64,000 nucleotides of DNA from Dietzia alimentaria 72 (GCF_000226215.1 NZ_AGFF01000022.1:1-64000); one strand, 5' to 3'. Positions 52,371 through 63,406 are shown, counted from the first letter of the stretch. Numbers and translations: made by a program. The notes: generated by a model from the sequence alone, not told the origin.

Positions 52371-53381
52371 TTAGTCGGCCGAGTCGTCCTGGCCGTAGTT
52401 CACCGCAGAGAACTCACGGAGCTTCTCCATCTTGTGGCGGCCCTCGACGTGGCGAACGGTGCCCGACTTGGAGCGCATGATCAGCGAGCGGGTGATGGCG
52501 CCGTTCGCGCGGTAGCTGACGCCGCGGACCATGTCGCCGTTGGTGATGCCGGTGGCGGCGAAGAAGCAGTTGTCGCCCTTCACCAGGTCGTCGTTGGAGA
52601 GGATCGCGTCCACGTCCAGTCCGGCGTCGATGGCCTTCTGCCGCTCGGCGTCGTCCTGCGGCCACAGCTGTCCCTGGATCTCGCCGCCCATGCACTTCAT
52701 AGCGCAGGCCACGATGATGCCCTCCGGAGTGCCGCCGATGCCCATCAGCATGTCAACCGAGCTGCCGTCGGTGGCGGTGGCGACCGCGCCCGCGACGTCG
52801 CCATCCATGATCAGACGGACCTTTGCCCCCGCGGCGCGGATCTCGGCGATCAGCTCGTCGTGTCGGGGCCGGTCGAGAACGCACACGGTCAGGTCGCCCA
52901 CGTTGATGTTCTTGGCCTCGGCCACGGAACGGATGTTCCACTCGGTGGACTTGGAGAGGTCGATCTTGCCGACAGCATCCGGGCCCACGGCGATCTTGCG
53001 CATGTAGAACACCGCCGACGGGTCGAACATCGCGCCTCGTTCCGCCACCGCGATCACGGCGATGGAGTTGGGGCGGCCCTCCGCCATCAGGCGGGTCCCG
53101 TCGATCGGGTCCACGGCCACGTCCACAGCGGGTCCGGAGCCGGTACCGACCTTCTCGCCGTTGTAGAGCATGGGCGCCTCGTCCTTCTCACCCTCGCCGA
53201 TCACCACGACGCCGTCCATCGCGACGGTCGAGATGAGCTGACGCATGGCATCGACCGCAGCGCCGTCTCCGCCGTTCTTGTCGCCCCGACCCACCCAGCG
53301 GCCGGCCGCTAGAGCCGCGGCCTCGGTCACGCGGACCAGCTCCATGGCGAGATTTCGATCAGGGCGCTTGGTGTCAGACAT
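52371..53381 (-). CDS. glpX: Fructose-1,6-bisphosphatase, class II
   Basis: Gluconeogenic phosphatase, the main FBPase of mycobacteria. The 336-residue protein has [36 protein letters not shown] and [13 protein letters not shown] (metal and phosphate site), then [23 protein letters not shown] and [21 protein letters not shown] start it at [16 protein letters not shown] with GAGGAG upstream; an ATG 25 codons earlier lacks proper spacing. Normally an operon with fum; the link is now broken by an IS element. Divergent from the DUF4245 gene. Confidence 0.94.
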   Translation of the reverse strand: MSDTKRPDRNLAMELVRVTEAAALAAGRWVGRGDKNGGDGAAVDAMRQLISTVAMDGVVVIGEGEKDEAPMLYNGEKVGTGSGPAVDVAVDPIDGTRLMAEGRPNSIAVIAVAERGAMFDPSAVFYMRKIAVGPDAVGKIDLSKSTEWNIRSVAEAKNINVGDLTVCVLDRPRHDELIAEIRAAGAKVRLIMDGDVAGAVATATDGSSVDMLMGIGGTPEGIIVACAMKCMGGEIQGQLWPQDDAERQKAIDAGLDVDAILSNDDLVKGDNCFFAATGITNGDMVRGVSYRANGAITRSLIMRSKSGTVRHVEGRHKMEKLREFSAVNYGQDDSAD

Positions 53382-53527
53382 GTGGCGTCGGGCTCCTCGG
53401 ATTAGCTCCGCGACCGACGGTGCGGGCGCGGTTCGGCTGTGGTGGTCGACACTCATTCTTCCACGTCGGGGGGACAGCGGTAGACCGAGCGTCGTGCGCG
53501 TCCCGGCGGGCTGGGATACTCACAGTC

Positions 53528-54088
53528 ATGGCCGAGGCGAAACCGAGAATCCTGCAGGGCAACCGCGACATGTTCTGGTCCGTGGTGGTGCTCATGGTGA
53601 TCTGCGGAATATTCGCCGGCGTCGCCGGGCAGTGCACCTTCAGCCCCGCCGGGCCCGAGCAGGGCCCTATCCCGGACTTCGACGCCCGGGCGTCGCTCGA
53701 ACAGGACGCACGCAGCCTGCCGTTTCCCATCCGATCTCCGGAGGTACCCGAGGACTGGACCTCTAACTCGGGCCGCGTCCAGGGCTTTGCTGGCACCTCC
53801 TCCAGCCACGTCGGCTGGGTGACGGCCGAGCGTAGCTATGTGGAACTTGTGCAGTCTGACGCCCCCGAGGACGCGTTCCGGTCGCTGAACTCCGGGCCGC
53901 GTCCCGACCGCACGATGGTCCCGGTGTCCGGCCGTGAGTGGGCGGTCCTCAAGGGTGACGATGTTCGACCCGTGTGGGTCCTCGACATGGACGGGGTGCG
54001 GGTGGCCATCACCGGCTCGGCACCGACGTCGGATTTCGAAGCCCTCGCCAGCGCCGTGCAGGACACGGAGCCGCTGCCTACGAAGTGA
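53528..54088 (+). CDS. DUF4245 membrane-anchored protein (Rv1100-like)
   Basis: A 186-residue protein with a short cytoplasmic N-terminus, one transmembrane helix (about 17-36) and an extracytoplasmic domain of about 145 residues (GWVTAERSYVELVQSDAPEDAFRSLN, GREWAVLKGDDVRPVWVLDMDGVRVAITG). The DUF4245 family is confined to Actinobacteria, function unknown, and is conserved next to glpX as here. ATG with GATACT 7 nt upstream and no ribosome-binding site suggests a leaderless transcript. Confidence 0.85.
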   Translation: MAEAKPRILQGNRDMFWSVVVLMVICGIFAGVAGQCTFSPAGPEQGPIPDFDARASLEQDARSLPFPIRSPEVPEDWTSNSGRVQGFAGTSSSHVGWVTAERSYVELVQSDAPEDAFRSLNSGPRPDRTMVPVSGREWAVLKGDDVRPVWVLDMDGVRVAITGSAPTSDFEALASAVQDTEPLPTK

Positions 54089-54111
54089 TCTCCCGGGCGG
54101 CGGCGGGCGAA

Positions 54112-54345
54112 TCACTGACGGCTGTCGTCACCCTCGCCGTCGTCGCCCAGCACCGCGTCGATGCGCGCCCGGGCTCCGTCGAGATGCTCAGTACACCGCG
54201 CGGCAAGCTCCTCTCCCCGCTCCCACAACGCCAGCGAGGAGTCCAGGTCCTGCCCGCCGGCCTCGAGAATACGAACCACCTCGATCAACTCGTCACGGGC
54301 CTTCTCATAGCCCAGCTCTGAGACGGGGATCTGCTCGTCGGACAT
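54112..54345 (-). CDS. xseB: Exodeoxyribonuclease VII small subunit
   Basis: A 77-residue coiled-coil subunit that binds XseA to form ExoVII, a bidirectional single-strand DNA exonuclease. [20 protein letters not shown] then [22 protein letters not shown] matches the family. Its ATG overlaps the xseA stop as TGATG, so the subunits are translationally coupled. Confidence 0.93.
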   Translation of the reverse strand: MSDEQIPVSELGYEKARDELIEVVRILEAGGQDLDSSLALWERGEELAARCTEHLDGARARIDAVLGDDGEGDDSRQ

Positions 54346-55652
54346 CAGGACTGCTCCTCAGGGGTTACGGATTCGGTGGTCTCGGGTGGAGAGTTCTTGC
54401 GGCCGGCGGCAGGAGTCGATCCGAGCACCGCTGCGGACAGCGCGCCGTCGGAGACCCGGATACGCAGCTGCGAACCGGGCGGGGCGTCCGCGATCGTGGA
54501 GACCACCCGGCCGTCGTTGGGGCCCGCCACCGACTGGACGACCGCGTACCCACGGGCGAGGGTGGCCGCAGGGCCGAGCGTGGTCAACCGCGCCGACAGG
54601 TGACCAAGAGACGTGGACTCGGACTCGACGATGCGGGTGATGTCGCGACGGGCCGCGCGCAGGGCTTCGGCCACGATCTCGGCACGAGAATCGACGATCC
54701 CGTGGGGGTTCGACATGGCCGGTCGCGACTGCACGGCCGCGAGCTGATTGCGCTCGCGATCGACCCAGGCACGCAGGGCCCGGGCGGTACGCGATCGCGC
54801 CTCGACGATGCGACGACGTTCCTCCGCCACGTCCGGTACGACACGCTTGGCCGCGTCTGTCGGTGTAGCGGCGCGAAGGTCCGCGACGAGGTCGGACAAC
54901 GGGGAGTCGGGCTCGTGCCCGATCGCGCTGACCACCGGAGTGCGGCAGCGTGAGATGGCGCGGATCAAGGCCTCGTCGGAAAAGGGGAGGAGGTCCTCGA
55001 CGGACCCTCCGCCGCGGGCGAGGATGATGACGTCGACGAGGGGGTCGGCGTCTAATTCGGACAGCGCATCGAGTATCTGCGGCACGGCGGACGGACCCTG
55101 GACCGGGGTGTTGCGCACAGCGAACCGCACATCCGGCCATCGCCCTCGGGCCACCTCGACCACGTCGCGTTCTGCGGCACTGGCACGCCCCGTGATGAGT
55201 CCGACGCAGTCGGGCAAGAAGGGCAGCGGACGCTTCAGTCGTGGATCGAACAGACCTTCAGCGGATAACGCCTGCTTGAGGCGCTCGATACGGGCCAGGA
55301 GTTCGCCCACGCCCACCGGACGGATCTCCGAGACCTGCAGCGAGAACGACCCACGTCCGGTGTAGAAGCGGGGCGTGCCGCGAATCACCACACGGCTGCC
55401 CTCGGTGACCGGCACCGGCGCCTCCGAGATGAGCCGGGGCGGGCAGGTGAGGGTCAGCGAGTTGTCGACAGACGGGTCGCGGAGGGTGAGGAACGCGGTG
55501 CGCGTCCCCGGGCGCAGACTGAGCTGCGTGATCTGGCCCTCCACCCAGACCGCCCCGAGGCGGTGGATCCAGGCCGCGATCTGATCCGAGACCACCCTGA
55601 CCGGCCACGGTTCCTCCGGGCTGCTGGGGGTCGCGCGTGAACCGGAGCTCAC
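54345..55652 (-). CDS. xseA: Exodeoxyribonuclease VII large subunit
   Basis: Catalytic subunit of ExoVII, 435 residues. An N-terminal OB-fold domain (about 15-115; [25 protein letters not shown]) is followed by the nuclease domain with [42 protein letters not shown] and [28 protein letters not shown] long C-terminal helical region precedes the [10 protein letters not shown] end. The GTG start overlaps the preceding stop as GTGA, preferred over a longer arginine-rich upstream frame. Confidence 0.94.
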   Translation of the reverse strand: MSSGSRATPSSPEEPWPVRVVSDQIAAWIHRLGAVWVEGQITQLSLRPGTRTAFLTLRDPSVDNSLTLTCPPRLISEAPVPVTEGSRVVIRGTPRFYTGRGSFSLQVSEIRPVGVGELLARIERLKQALSAEGLFDPRLKRPLPFLPDCVGLITGRASAAERDVVEVARGRWPDVRFAVRNTPVQGPSAVPQILDALSELDADPLVDVIILARGGGSVEDLLPFSDEALIRAISRCRTPVVSAIGHEPDSPLSDLVADLRAATPTDAAKRVVPDVAEERRRIVEARSRTARALRAWVDRERNQLAAVQSRPAMSNPHGIVDSRAEIVAEALRAARRDITRIVESESTSLGHLSARLTTLGPAATLARGYAVVQSVAGPNDGRVVSTIADAPPGSQLRIRVSDGALSAAVLGSTPAAGRKNSPPETTESVTPEEQS

Positions 55653-56041
55653 GAGTCGCGGCGGGTGATGCGCCCGGTCGGGACGTCTGCCTGCTCCGCC
55701 CCCGAGGTGCGGCCGCGACCCGAGGCCGTGCCGTACACCCGGTAGGAGACATCCAGGACCTCGTCGGAGTCCGTCTCGTCCTCGTCGAACGTCGCCCATT
55801 CCGGCTGATCCGCCCTCGCCGGGAACACGGACGCGATGACCGCGTCTCCGCGGACGGCGAAATCGGTGAGGGCCTGGCCAGCGTGCAGGTAGGACTGCAC
55901 GAATCCGCCGGCGAGACGAACCGGGACGCCGGGCAACGACGAGACGGCCTCGGCCACGCGGCCTGGCATCGAGGCCACGTTCTCGACCGCGGTGGCGGCG
56001 AGCCCGATGGATGCTCGGGTGAGAAGGAAGGGTCGGAGCAT
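55649..56041 (-). CDS. Lipid-droplet-associated protein (Rv1109c-like)
   Basis: A 130-residue protein resembling the mycobacterial Rv1109c family found on triacylglycerol droplets. [66 protein letters not shown] forms a run of amphipathic helices suited to a droplet surface; the C-terminal half is acidic and then basic. The start is the ATG giving MLRPFLL. It overlaps xseA by 4 nt and is divergent from ispH, the conserved mycobacterial arrangement. Confidence 0.85.
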   Translation of the reverse strand: MLRPFLLTRASIGLAATAVENVASMPGRVAEAVSSLPGVPVRLAGGFVQSYLHAGQALTDFAVRGDAVIASVFPARADQPEWATFDEDETDSDEVLDVSYRVYGTASGRGRTSGAEQADVPTGRITRRDS

Positions 56042-56114
56042 GGGGGACCTCTCTGCCGGGGGGCCTGAACGAGGCGTAATGGTCGAAATCCAGTATGGAC
56101 CGTACCCTGGGAGT

Positions 56115-57092
56115 ATGACCGAGCAGACCGACATGAGCGCCGAACCGGCAACCAAGCGCGTACTACTCGCCGAACCGCGTGGCTACTGTGCCGGCGTCGA
56201 CCGGGCCGTCGAGACCGTCGAGAAGGCACTGGAAAAGCACGGTGCGCCGCTGTACATGCGCAAGGAGATCGTCCACAACAAGCATGTGGTGGAGCAGTTC
56301 ACCGACCGTGGCGTGATCTTTGTGGACGAGACCGACGAGGTCCCGCGCGGGGCCAATCTTGTGTTCTCCGCGCACGGCGTCTCGCCCGCCGTCCGGCAGA
56401 GCGCCAAAGACCTGGACCTCACGACGTTCGACGCCACCTGTCCGCTGGTGACCAAGGTGCACACCGAGGTCAAGAGGTTTGCCCGTGAGGGCTACCAGAT
56501 TCTGCTGGTAGGCCATGAGGGCCACGAGGAGGTCGAGGGCACAGCGGGTGAGGCCCCCGAAGTGGTGACCCTGGTGGACGGCCCCGACTCCGTCGACGAT
56601 CTTGACGTACCCGTGGACACCGAGAAGCTGATCTGGCTCTCTCAGACCACACTGAGCGTGGACGAGACCATGGAGACGGTCCGCCGTCTCAAGGAGAAGT
56701 ACCCCACGCTTATCGATCCGCCGTCGGACGACATCTGTTACGCCACGCAGAACCGTCAGAGCGCGGTCAAGGCCATGGCGCCGCAGTGCGACCTGGTCAT
56801 AGTGGTGGGTTCGAGGAACTCGTCCAACTCCGTCCGCCTGGTCGAGGTGGCGTTGAAGGCCGGTGCCTCCGCTTCGCACCTGGTGGACTACGCCAAGGAC
56901 GTGGACCCCGCGTGGTTCGAAGGCGTCACCACGATCGGCGTGACCTCGGGTGCCTCGGTGCCCGAGATCCTGGTGCGCGGTGTCGTGGACCTGTTGGCAG
57001 AGCACGGCTACGGTCATGTCGACACCGTGCGTACCGCGGAGGAGACCATTACGTTCTCGCTGCCCCGCGAGCTGCGGATCACCCCGAAGTAG
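56115..57092 (+). CDS. ispH: 4-hydroxy-3-methylbut-2-enyl diphosphate reductase
   Basis: Last step of the MEP isoprenoid pathway, giving IPP and DMAPP. The 325-residue iron-sulfur enzyme has the three cluster cysteines Cys25 (PRGYCAG), Cys109 (DATCPLV) and Cys208 ([11 protein letters not shown]), plus [10 protein letters not shown] and [16 protein letters not shown] (56103-56108) lies 6 nt before the ATG with no proper Shine-Dalgarno, so the message is probably leaderless. Corresponds to M. tuberculosis lytB2. Confidence 0.96.
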   Translation: MTEQTDMSAEPATKRVLLAEPRGYCAGVDRAVETVEKALEKHGAPLYMRKEIVHNKHVVEQFTDRGVIFVDETDEVPRGANLVFSAHGVSPAVRQSAKDLDLTTFDATCPLVTKVHTEVKRFAREGYQILLVGHEGHEEVEGTAGEAPEVVTLVDGPDSVDDLDVPVDTEKLIWLSQTTLSVDETMETVRRLKEKYPTLIDPPSDDICYATQNRQSAVKAMAPQCDLVIVVGSRNSSNSVRLVEVALKAGASASHLVDYAKDVDPAWFEGVTTIGVTSGASVPEILVRGVVDLLAEHGYGHVDTVRTAEETITFSLPRELRITPK

Positions 57093-57134
57093 TCAGCGAG
57101 GACGAGAAGTCCACAAGCGCCCCGGCAGCCCGCC

Positions 57135-57629
57135 TCAACGACGGGCGTGAGCCGGGGCGCTTCGCTGTACGCGGGGACGCTGGGCCGTCCGCGACACGCG
57201 CGGCTCCAACACGAGTGCCCGAATGAGCGCCACCGCGACCACCGTGATGGTCGTGGTAATCATCAGCGGAAAGCGCGTGGCCAGCGGCAACGCGATCGAG
57301 ATGACCTGCGAACGGGAGAACAATTCGGCCCCCGCGTTCATGCCCGCGATCACGTGGACCAACGGCACCAGCAGTGCCATGATGATGGGCGGCTGGACGG
57401 CGGCCACGAATACCGCGCGCCTCGACACCGCCAGCACCGATAGCAGACAGCCGAGGAAGAACGCGATCGTGAATCCGGCTCCCAGGCCACTGCCCAGCGA
57501 ATCGAGAGCCACGCCCGTCAGCGACACAGCGACTGCGAGCAGCACGGCTGTCCACGCGGGCAATCCGCGCATCGACGGCAGCACGGACTTCTCGTCTGCG
57601 GGTACCCGTCCACTCCTGCGTGTGCTCAC
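57135..57629 (-). CDS. DUF6542 membrane protein (Rv1111c-like)
   Basis: A 164-residue protein with four hydrophobic segments (about 25-43, 48-66, 72-95 and 118-142) and an arginine-rich C-terminal tail (SRTAQRPRVQRSAPAHARR). It resembles the actinobacterial DUF6542 proteins found between lytB2 and ychF in mycobacteria. Function unknown. It is 11 bp from the AI-2E-type gene on the same strand, so the two are likely co-transcribed. GTG start. Confidence 0.8.
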   Translation of the reverse strand: MSTRRSGRVPADEKSVLPSMRGLPAWTAVLLAVAVSLTGVALDSLGSGLGAGFTIAFFLGCLLSVLAVSRRAVFVAAVQPPIIMALLVPLVHVIAGMNAGAELFSRSQVISIALPLATRFPLMITTTITVVAVALIRALVLEPRVSRTAQRPRVQRSAPAHARR

Positions 57630-57640
57630 GGGAACAAACT

Positions 57641-59167
57641 CTAACCCTCGAGTCGGCGTGCGAGGAATCGACCGAAACGCCGCAGCGGATTGGGCTTGGA
57701 CTCGGCCTCCTCAGTCGGGGACGGGCGGGCACCCTGTACTGCACGCGGGTCCACCGGACCGGTGGGAGGAGTGCCTTGCGTGGCCGGCTGGGCGGAGTCC
57801 GCAACCTCTGTGGTGGCGGGCTGGAGGGCGGCGCCGACCTCGTCGTCGTTCCGTAGAACCTCCGCCACCTCCCGTTCGGTGACGGACGGCGCAGCGGTTC
57901 CGGGCGCGGCGAGGTCCGGGCGCGCATCGATCACACCCGCCATGATCGCGCTGCTGCTCTTGCGCAGCGGTGCGAACCGCGAGCTCGACAACTCGCCCAG
58001 CCAGGCCGTGAGGCGCCCCTCATCGGTGGCGGAGGCCAGATCCGAAGCCGTGACGTCGCCGGTTCGCAAATCGATCTGCTCGTTCGTGTACCGCAGGAGA
58101 ACCGCGACCACCGCGAGGACCGGTACGGCCAGGAATGCGCCGATGATGCCGAACAGTGTGCTGCCCGCCGCCACGCCGAGCAGGACCACGACCGGGTGCA
58201 GGTTCATGGCGCGGGACTGCAGGACCGGGGCGAGGACGTTGCTCTCAAGTTGCTGCACCAGAAGAATTAGTACGAGCACGATGATCGCGGTGGTGAGCCC
58301 GTTGGCCACCAGCGCGATGAGAACGGCGAGCGCGCCGGCGCTGACCGCGCCGACGATCGGGATGAACCCGGCCAGGAACGTGATGATTGCGAGCGCCCAC
58401 GCCAGCGGTACATCGAGCAGAACCAAGCCCGCCCCGATGAAGATCGCGTCGACCATCGAGACGAGGGCCTGGGTCCGGATGAACCCGCCGAGGGTGTTCC
58501 AGCTGCGTGCGAACACCTCGGTCAGATGACGCCCGGCGGTGCGACCCACGTTCCGTCGCACGAACGGCAGGAACTTGGGTCCGTCCTTGATGAAGAAGAA
58601 GGTGAGGACCAGAACCAGGACGAGCGTGACGACGATGGAGCCGATCGCACTGACTCCTGTGAACACGCCGTTGGCGATCCTGTCTCCGCTGTCCTGGAGC
58701 GTGCTGGTGAGCTTGCTGAGGACACCGTCGAGTTGTTCGTCCCGGATGTTGAGTGGCGGTCCGCGAAGCCAGTCCTGCACCGCGGTGATCGCCTCGGAGG
58801 TCTGGTCCGTGAGTTTGACGGTCTGGTCAACGATCGAGGGTGCGATGAGCGCGAGTACCCCCGCGATGACGGCGAGCGAGCCGAGAATCGAGGTGAGCGC
58901 GGCGAGTGCCTTGGGCACGCCATGTCGCGTCATCCAACCTGTCGGCGGCCACAGGACCGTCGACACGATGAGCGCCAACAAGATCGGGAGGATGCCCACC
59001 CACAGCGCCCCGCCGATCTTGGCGACCAGCCAGCAGGCGATGAGAAGGATCGCCAACCGCAGTGCCCAGTCGGTGAGCCAGCGGCCACCGAGACCGATGA
59101 GGACGGACCGGTCGACGTGCGGTTCGTCTGACTCCGGTGTCGTGCGCGCACGGGCTTCGTCACTCAT
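57641..59167 (-). CDS. AI-2E family transporter
   Basis: A 508-residue membrane protein of the AI-2 exporter/UPF0118 superfamily (TqsA/YdiK-like). About eight hydrophobic segments occur between 20 and 360; the long central amphipathic region (about 120-200) and the FLAGFIPIVGAVSAGALAVLIAL signature (about 268-290) are typical. The C-terminal ~140 residues are a cytoplasmic, low-complexity tail rich in Pro/Thr/Glu. Family substrates range from AI-2 to Na+(Li+)/H+; none can be assigned here. The ATG giving MSDEARART is chosen over a 30-codon longer frame. Confidence 0.85.
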   Translation of the reverse strand: MSDEARARTTPESDEPHVDRSVLIGLGGRWLTDWALRLAILLIACWLVAKIGGALWVGILPILLALIVSTVLWPPTGWMTRHGVPKALAALTSILGSLAVIAGVLALIAPSIVDQTVKLTDQTSEAITAVQDWLRGPPLNIRDEQLDGVLSKLTSTLQDSGDRIANGVFTGVSAIGSIVVTLVLVLVLTFFFIKDGPKFLPFVRRNVGRTAGRHLTEVFARSWNTLGGFIRTQALVSMVDAIFIGAGLVLLDVPLAWALAIITFLAGFIPIVGAVSAGALAVLIALVANGLTTAIIVLVLILLVQQLESNVLAPVLQSRAMNLHPVVVLLGVAAGSTLFGIIGAFLAVPVLAVVAVLLRYTNEQIDLRTGDVTASDLASATDEGRLTAWLGELSSSRFAPLRKSSSAIMAGVIDARPDLAAPGTAAPSVTEREVAEVLRNDDEVGAALQPATTEVADSAQPATQGTPPTGPVDPRAVQGARPSPTEEAESKPNPLRRFGRFLARRLEG

Positions 59168-59266
59168 GGAACCAATGATGACAGAGGTTCGGGTGGGGTG
59201 CCTCCGCATCGGCCCGTGGGTGGGGACGCGACCGAGCGTGGCAGCGGGACCGTACACTGGCCGACC

Positions 59267-60346
59267 GTGAGCCTCACCCTTGGAATCGTCGGTCTACCCA
59301 ACGTCGGTAAGTCGACGCTGTTCAACGCCCTGACGAATAATGACGTACTCGCCGCGAACTACCCGTTCGCCACCATCGAGCCCAACGTCGGCGTTGTGGA
59401 TCTGCCCGACCCCCGACTGACCCGCCTCGCGGAGATCTTCGGCTCCGAGCGAATCCTGCCCGCAGTGGTGTCGTTCGTCGACATAGCCGGCATCGTCAAA
59501 GGTGCCAGCACCGGCGAGGGGATGGGCAACAAGTTCCTCGCCAACATCCGGGAGGCCGACGCCATCTGTCAGGTGGTGCGCGTGTTCGACGACCCGGACG
59601 TGATCCACGTCGACGGCAAGGTGGACCCGATGTCGGACATCGAGGTGATCGCCACCGAACTCATACTCGCCGATCTGGAAACCATCGAGAAGGCGATCCC
59701 GCGCCTGGAGAAGGACTCCCGCAAGGACAAGTCCCTCGTCGCCAAGCTCGAGGAGATCCGCAAAGCGCAGGCGGTGCTCGAGGACGGGCGCACGCTGTTC
59801 AAGGCACAGGACGAGATCGACCGCGATCTGCTCCGCGATCTGCACCTCATGACGGCCAAGCCGTTCCTCTACGTGTTCAACGCCGACGAGGCCGTGCTGA
59901 CGAGCGACGAGCGCAAGGACGAACTCCGCGCTGCAGTGGCCCCCGCCGACGCGGTATTCCTGGACGCGAAGGTCGAGTCCGAACTCCTCGAGCTCGAGGA
60001 GGACGACGCGATGGAGCTGCTCGAGTCGATCGGCCAGCACGAGCCCGGCCTTAACTCACTCGCCCGCGCCGGGTTCCACACCCTGGGGCTGCAGACCTAC
60101 CTCACCGCCGGCCCCAAGGAATCGCGTGCCTGGACCATCCGCAAGGGCGACACCGCGCCTAAAGCGGCCGGCGTGATCCACACGGACTTCGAGAAGGGCT
60201 TCATCAAGGCCGAGATCGTGTCGTTCTCCGACCTCGACGCTGCCGGCTCGATGGCCGCGGCCAAGGCCGCCGGCAAGGTCCGCATGGAAGGCAAGGACTA
60301 CGTGATGGTCGACGGCGACGTGGTGGAGTTCCGCTTCAACGTGTAG
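59267..60346 (+). CDS. ychF: Redox-regulated ATPase/GTPase YchF (OLA1)
   Basis: Conserved Obg-superfamily NTPase, 359 residues, that prefers ATP and associates with ribosomes. GLPNVGKST (9-17) is the G1 loop, [16 protein letters not shown] holds G3, FNADEA replaces the NKxD motif as in other YchF, and a C-terminal TGS domain ([14 protein letters not shown] then [14 protein letters not shown]) follows. TACACT 8 nt before the GTG and the lack of a ribosome-binding site support a leaderless start; this gives the normal family N-terminus. Confidence 0.96.
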   Translation: MSLTLGIVGLPNVGKSTLFNALTNNDVLAANYPFATIEPNVGVVDLPDPRLTRLAEIFGSERILPAVVSFVDIAGIVKGASTGEGMGNKFLANIREADAICQVVRVFDDPDVIHVDGKVDPMSDIEVIATELILADLETIEKAIPRLEKDSRKDKSLVAKLEEIRKAQAVLEDGRTLFKAQDEIDRDLLRDLHLMTAKPFLYVFNADEAVLTSDERKDELRAAVAPADAVFLDAKVESELLELEEDDAMELLESIGQHEPGLNSLARAGFHTLGLQTYLTAGPKESRAWTIRKGDTAPKAAGVIHTDFEKGFIKAEIVSFSDLDAAGSMAAAKAAGKVRMEGKDYVMVDGDVVEFRFNV

Positions 60347-60386
60347 CTCTGGGCGAGCCGCTCAACTGGGTGACTACCGTGGCTTC

Positions 60387-62882
60387 ATGACGATGTCGGG
60401 GATCAATCGGCCAAGCCACATCGAGGTGCGCGGCGCACGCGTGCACAACCTCAAGAACATCGACGTCGACATCCCACTCGACCGCATGGTGGCGGTCGCG
60501 GGCGTCTCGGGTTCGGGCAAATCATCGCTCGCTATGGGGGTCGTCTACGCCGAAGGCTCCCGCCGCTACATCGAGGCGCTGTCGACCTACACGCGTCGCC
60601 GCATGGCGCAGGCACCGCGTGCTGACGTGGACGCTGTCATCCACGTCCCCGCCGCTCTCGCGCTACGTCAGCGCCCCGGCGTGCCGGGAGTGCGCTCCAC
60701 GTTCGGGACCTCAACCGAGCTGCTCAACGTGCTGCGCCTGATGTTCTCTCGCCTGGCGTCGCACGTGTGCCCGAACGGTCACCGCGTTCCTCCGACGTTC
60801 GACGTGGCCGCCGAGGTGCCGTTCCACTGCCCGGTGTGCCGGGCCGAGGTGAAGGCCCCGGGCGCCGAGGCTCTCGCATTCAACTCCGAGGGCGCGTGTC
60901 CGACGTGCGAGGGGACCGGGATCGTGCGCGAAGTCGACGACGAGGCGCTCGTGCCGGACACGTCCAAGACCCTCGACGAGGGAGCTGTGAAGCCCTGGAA
61001 CATGTTCGGGTGGAAGGTGCAGCCGGATATCGCTCGCGAATTCGGCGTACGCACCGACGTGCCGTGGCGCGACCTGGACGCCTGGGAGAGGGATATCGTC
61101 CTCGGCGGTCCCGAGGAGAAAAAAGAAATCACGCTGCAGTCGAAAAAAGGCGTGAGGGACATCGACTTCACCTTCCGCAACGCGCGGCTGACGGTGACCG
61201 AGGAGCTGCGTCGGGCCGAGGACGAGAAGCGCCTCGCGAGGGTCTCGCGCTTCCTCATCGAGCGCACCTGCCCAGCCTGTCACGGGACCAGGCTGTCGCT
61301 CGCCGCGCGTCAACCCGAGATCGTTGGGCTGAACCTCGCGCAGGCGTCAGCCAAGACGCTCGATGAGCTCCTTAAGTGGGCGCCGACGATCATCAGCCGA
61401 CTGCCTCGTGACATGCATCCGATGGCGGGCGGGCTCATCGACCAGCTCACGCAGATGGCCGCGCGTCTCGTACACCTGGGTCTGGGGTACCTCGCTCTCG
61501 ACCGCGCCAGCTCATCACTCTCGACAGGGGAGCGGCAACGGGCACAACTCGCTCGCGCAGTCCGCAATCGAACTACCGGTGTGCTGTATGTGCTGGACGA
61601 ACCGAGCATCGGGATGCATCCGTCGAACATCGACGGTCTCCTCCAGCTGATTGATGACCTTCTGGCCGACGGAAATTCGGTACTGGTCGTTGACCACGAC
61701 GTACAGGTGCTGCGCAAAGCCGATGAGATCATCGAGATCGGGCCGGGTGCCGGCCACGACGGTGGCACGGTGATAGCCCAGGGCACCGTCGCGCAGGTCA
61801 CCGCCGAGCCCGCTTCGCGACTCGGGCCGTTCCTCGAGGGCCGCGAGAGCGTCGTCGTGCGCGAACAGGCCGATCCGGACGCCATGTTCGAGGGCGGCGA
61901 GATCCGTCTTGTGACCTCGCCCATGCACACTGTGCACGCACTCGACGTACGCCTTCCTCGCGGGCGCATGTGTGTGGTCACCGGGGTGTCGGGGTCGGGC
62001 AAGACGACGATGGTGCTCGACTCGCTCGTACCCGCGCTTCGCGCCGCGATCGACCACCGCGATCTTCCCGAGCACGTCTCCGCGATCGAGGCGTTCGACA
62101 TCGAACACGTCCATCGGATCGACGCGACGCCGATCGGCGTGAACATCCGCTCGACCGTCGCGACGTACTCCGGAGTCCTCGACCCGCTGCGGGAGGCCTT
62201 CGCTCACACACCTGATGCGCAGGCACGCGGCCTCAAGACGGGCGACTTCTCGTATAACACGGGCGCATTGCGCTGTCCGCGGTGCAAAGGCACCGGGCGG
62301 GTAGAGCTCGATGTGCAGTTCCTGCCCGACATGGACATCGACTGCCCGGAATGTGAAGGCAGGCGCTACGGTCCCGAGGCCGACACCATCCTGCGTGACG
62401 GGGTGTCCCTGCCCGCGCTCCTGAGCTCGACTGTCGTCGAAGCACTCGAGCTCGTGGGCGACATTCCCGCGGTCCGGCGCACGCTGCGCACTCTCATAGA
62501 TCTCGGTCTCGGATATCTGACGCTCGGTGAGGACACACCGGCGCTCTCAGGCGGTGAGGCTCAGCGACTCAAGCTGGCGGGTCAGGTGGGGCGTACACAG
62601 AGGCGCTCCGTCTTCGTGTTCGACGAGCCGAGCGTGGGACTGCATCCGCTCGACGTGCGCACCCTCGTCCATGTGCTCGACCGGCTCCTCGAGCACGGCG
62701 CGACCGTGGTCGTCATCGAACACGACCTGGACATGATCGCTAATGCCGACTGGGTCATCGATATCGGACCGGGCGGAGGGGAATCCGGGGGGCGAATAGT
62801 GGCGACCGGCACACCTGGCCAGGTGGCCAGGGCGGACGGCAGCACCACGGGCGCCTATCTGCGTGAGTACCTCCAGAGCTGA
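60387..62882 (+). CDS. UvrA-like ABC ATPase lacking the UvrB-binding domain (UvrA2/DrrC type)
   Basis: An 831-residue duplicated ABC ATPase. Walker A motifs GVSGSGKSS (39-47) and GVSGSGKTT (near 533), two signature motifs (LSTGERQR and LSGGEAQR) and Walker B motifs (LDEPSIG, FDEPSVG) are complete. Zinc CxxC pairs are at CPVC...CPTC, CPAC and CPRC...CPEC. It is about 110 residues shorter than UvrA and the segment after the first ATPase motif goes straight to the zinc module, so the UvrB-binding domain is missing, as in UvrA2/DrrC proteins linked to DNA-binding-drug resistance. TACCGT lies 6 nt before the ATG. Confidence 0.88.
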   Translation: MTMSGINRPSHIEVRGARVHNLKNIDVDIPLDRMVAVAGVSGSGKSSLAMGVVYAEGSRRYIEALSTYTRRRMAQAPRADVDAVIHVPAALALRQRPGVPGVRSTFGTSTELLNVLRLMFSRLASHVCPNGHRVPPTFDVAAEVPFHCPVCRAEVKAPGAEALAFNSEGACPTCEGTGIVREVDDEALVPDTSKTLDEGAVKPWNMFGWKVQPDIAREFGVRTDVPWRDLDAWERDIVLGGPEEKKEITLQSKKGVRDIDFTFRNARLTVTEELRRAEDEKRLARVSRFLIERTCPACHGTRLSLAARQPEIVGLNLAQASAKTLDELLKWAPTIISRLPRDMHPMAGGLIDQLTQMAARLVHLGLGYLALDRASSSLSTGERQRAQLARAVRNRTTGVLYVLDEPSIGMHPSNIDGLLQLIDDLLADGNSVLVVDHDVQVLRKADEIIEIGPGAGHDGGTVIAQGTVAQVTAEPASRLGPFLEGRESVVVREQADPDAMFEGGEIRLVTSPMHTVHALDVRLPRGRMCVVTGVSGSGKTTMVLDSLVPALRAAIDHRDLPEHVSAIEAFDIEHVHRIDATPIGVNIRSTVATYSGVLDPLREAFAHTPDAQARGLKTGDFSYNTGALRCPRCKGTGRVELDVQFLPDMDIDCPECEGRRYGPEADTILRDGVSLPALLSSTVVEALELVGDIPAVRRTLRTLIDLGLGYLTLGEDTPALSGGEAQRLKLAGQVGRTQRRSVFVFDEPSVGLHPLDVRTLVHVLDRLLEHGATVVVIEHDLDMIANADWVIDIGPGGGESGGRIVATGTPGQVARADGSTTGAYLREYLQS

Positions 62883-62965
62883 GCAGACCTTTCCCCTGAA
62901 CGCAGTTAGGGTGGGCACTGCAATGACAGGCGAAATCGTCTGCACTGTAGAAGGAGGTTCGAGTC

Positions 62966-63406
62966 GTGAGTTTTTCTGTCTATCTTTCCGGCGAGATCCA
63001 CACCGAGTGGCGTAACGAGGTTCAGCGAGGTGCGGAGGCAGCCGGACTGGATGTCGAGTTCACCGCCCCGGTGACCGACCACCCCGCGAGTGACGCCGCC
63101 GGAGACCACCTGGGCGAGACCCCCAGCCAGTTCTGGCGAGATCATCAATCGGCCAAGGTGAATGCCATTCGCACCCGCACCCTCATCGAGCAGAGCGATC
63201 TGGTGGTGGTGCGCTTCGGCGACAAGTACAAGCAGTGGAACGCAGCGTTCGATGCCGGCTACTGCGCCGCGCTGGGCAAGCCCTACATCACCCTGCACGA
63301 CGACGACATCGTGCATCCCCTCAAGGAGGTCGACGCCGAAGCCCAGGCCTGGTGTACGACCACCGACCAGGTGGTGGAGACCCTGCGGTATGTGCTCAAG
63401 GCGTAG
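62966..63406 (+). CDS. YtoQ family protein
   Basis: A 146-residue protein of the YtoQ family. SFSVYLSGEIHTEWRNEV at the start, FWRDHQSAKVNAIRTRTLIE and VVVRFGDKYKQWNAAFDAGY in the middle are the family pattern; it resembles nucleoside 2-deoxyribosyltransferase folds (YLSGxIH, DxxxxRFG) but activity has not been assigned to my knowledge. GTG start with a perfect AAGGAGG 7 nt upstream. Confidence 0.85.
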   Translation: MSFSVYLSGEIHTEWRNEVQRGAEAAGLDVEFTAPVTDHPASDAAGDHLGETPSQFWRDHQSAKVNAIRTRTLIEQSDLVVVRFGDKYKQWNAAFDAGYCAALGKPYITLHDDDIVHPLKEVDAEAQAWCTTTDQVVETLRYVLKA

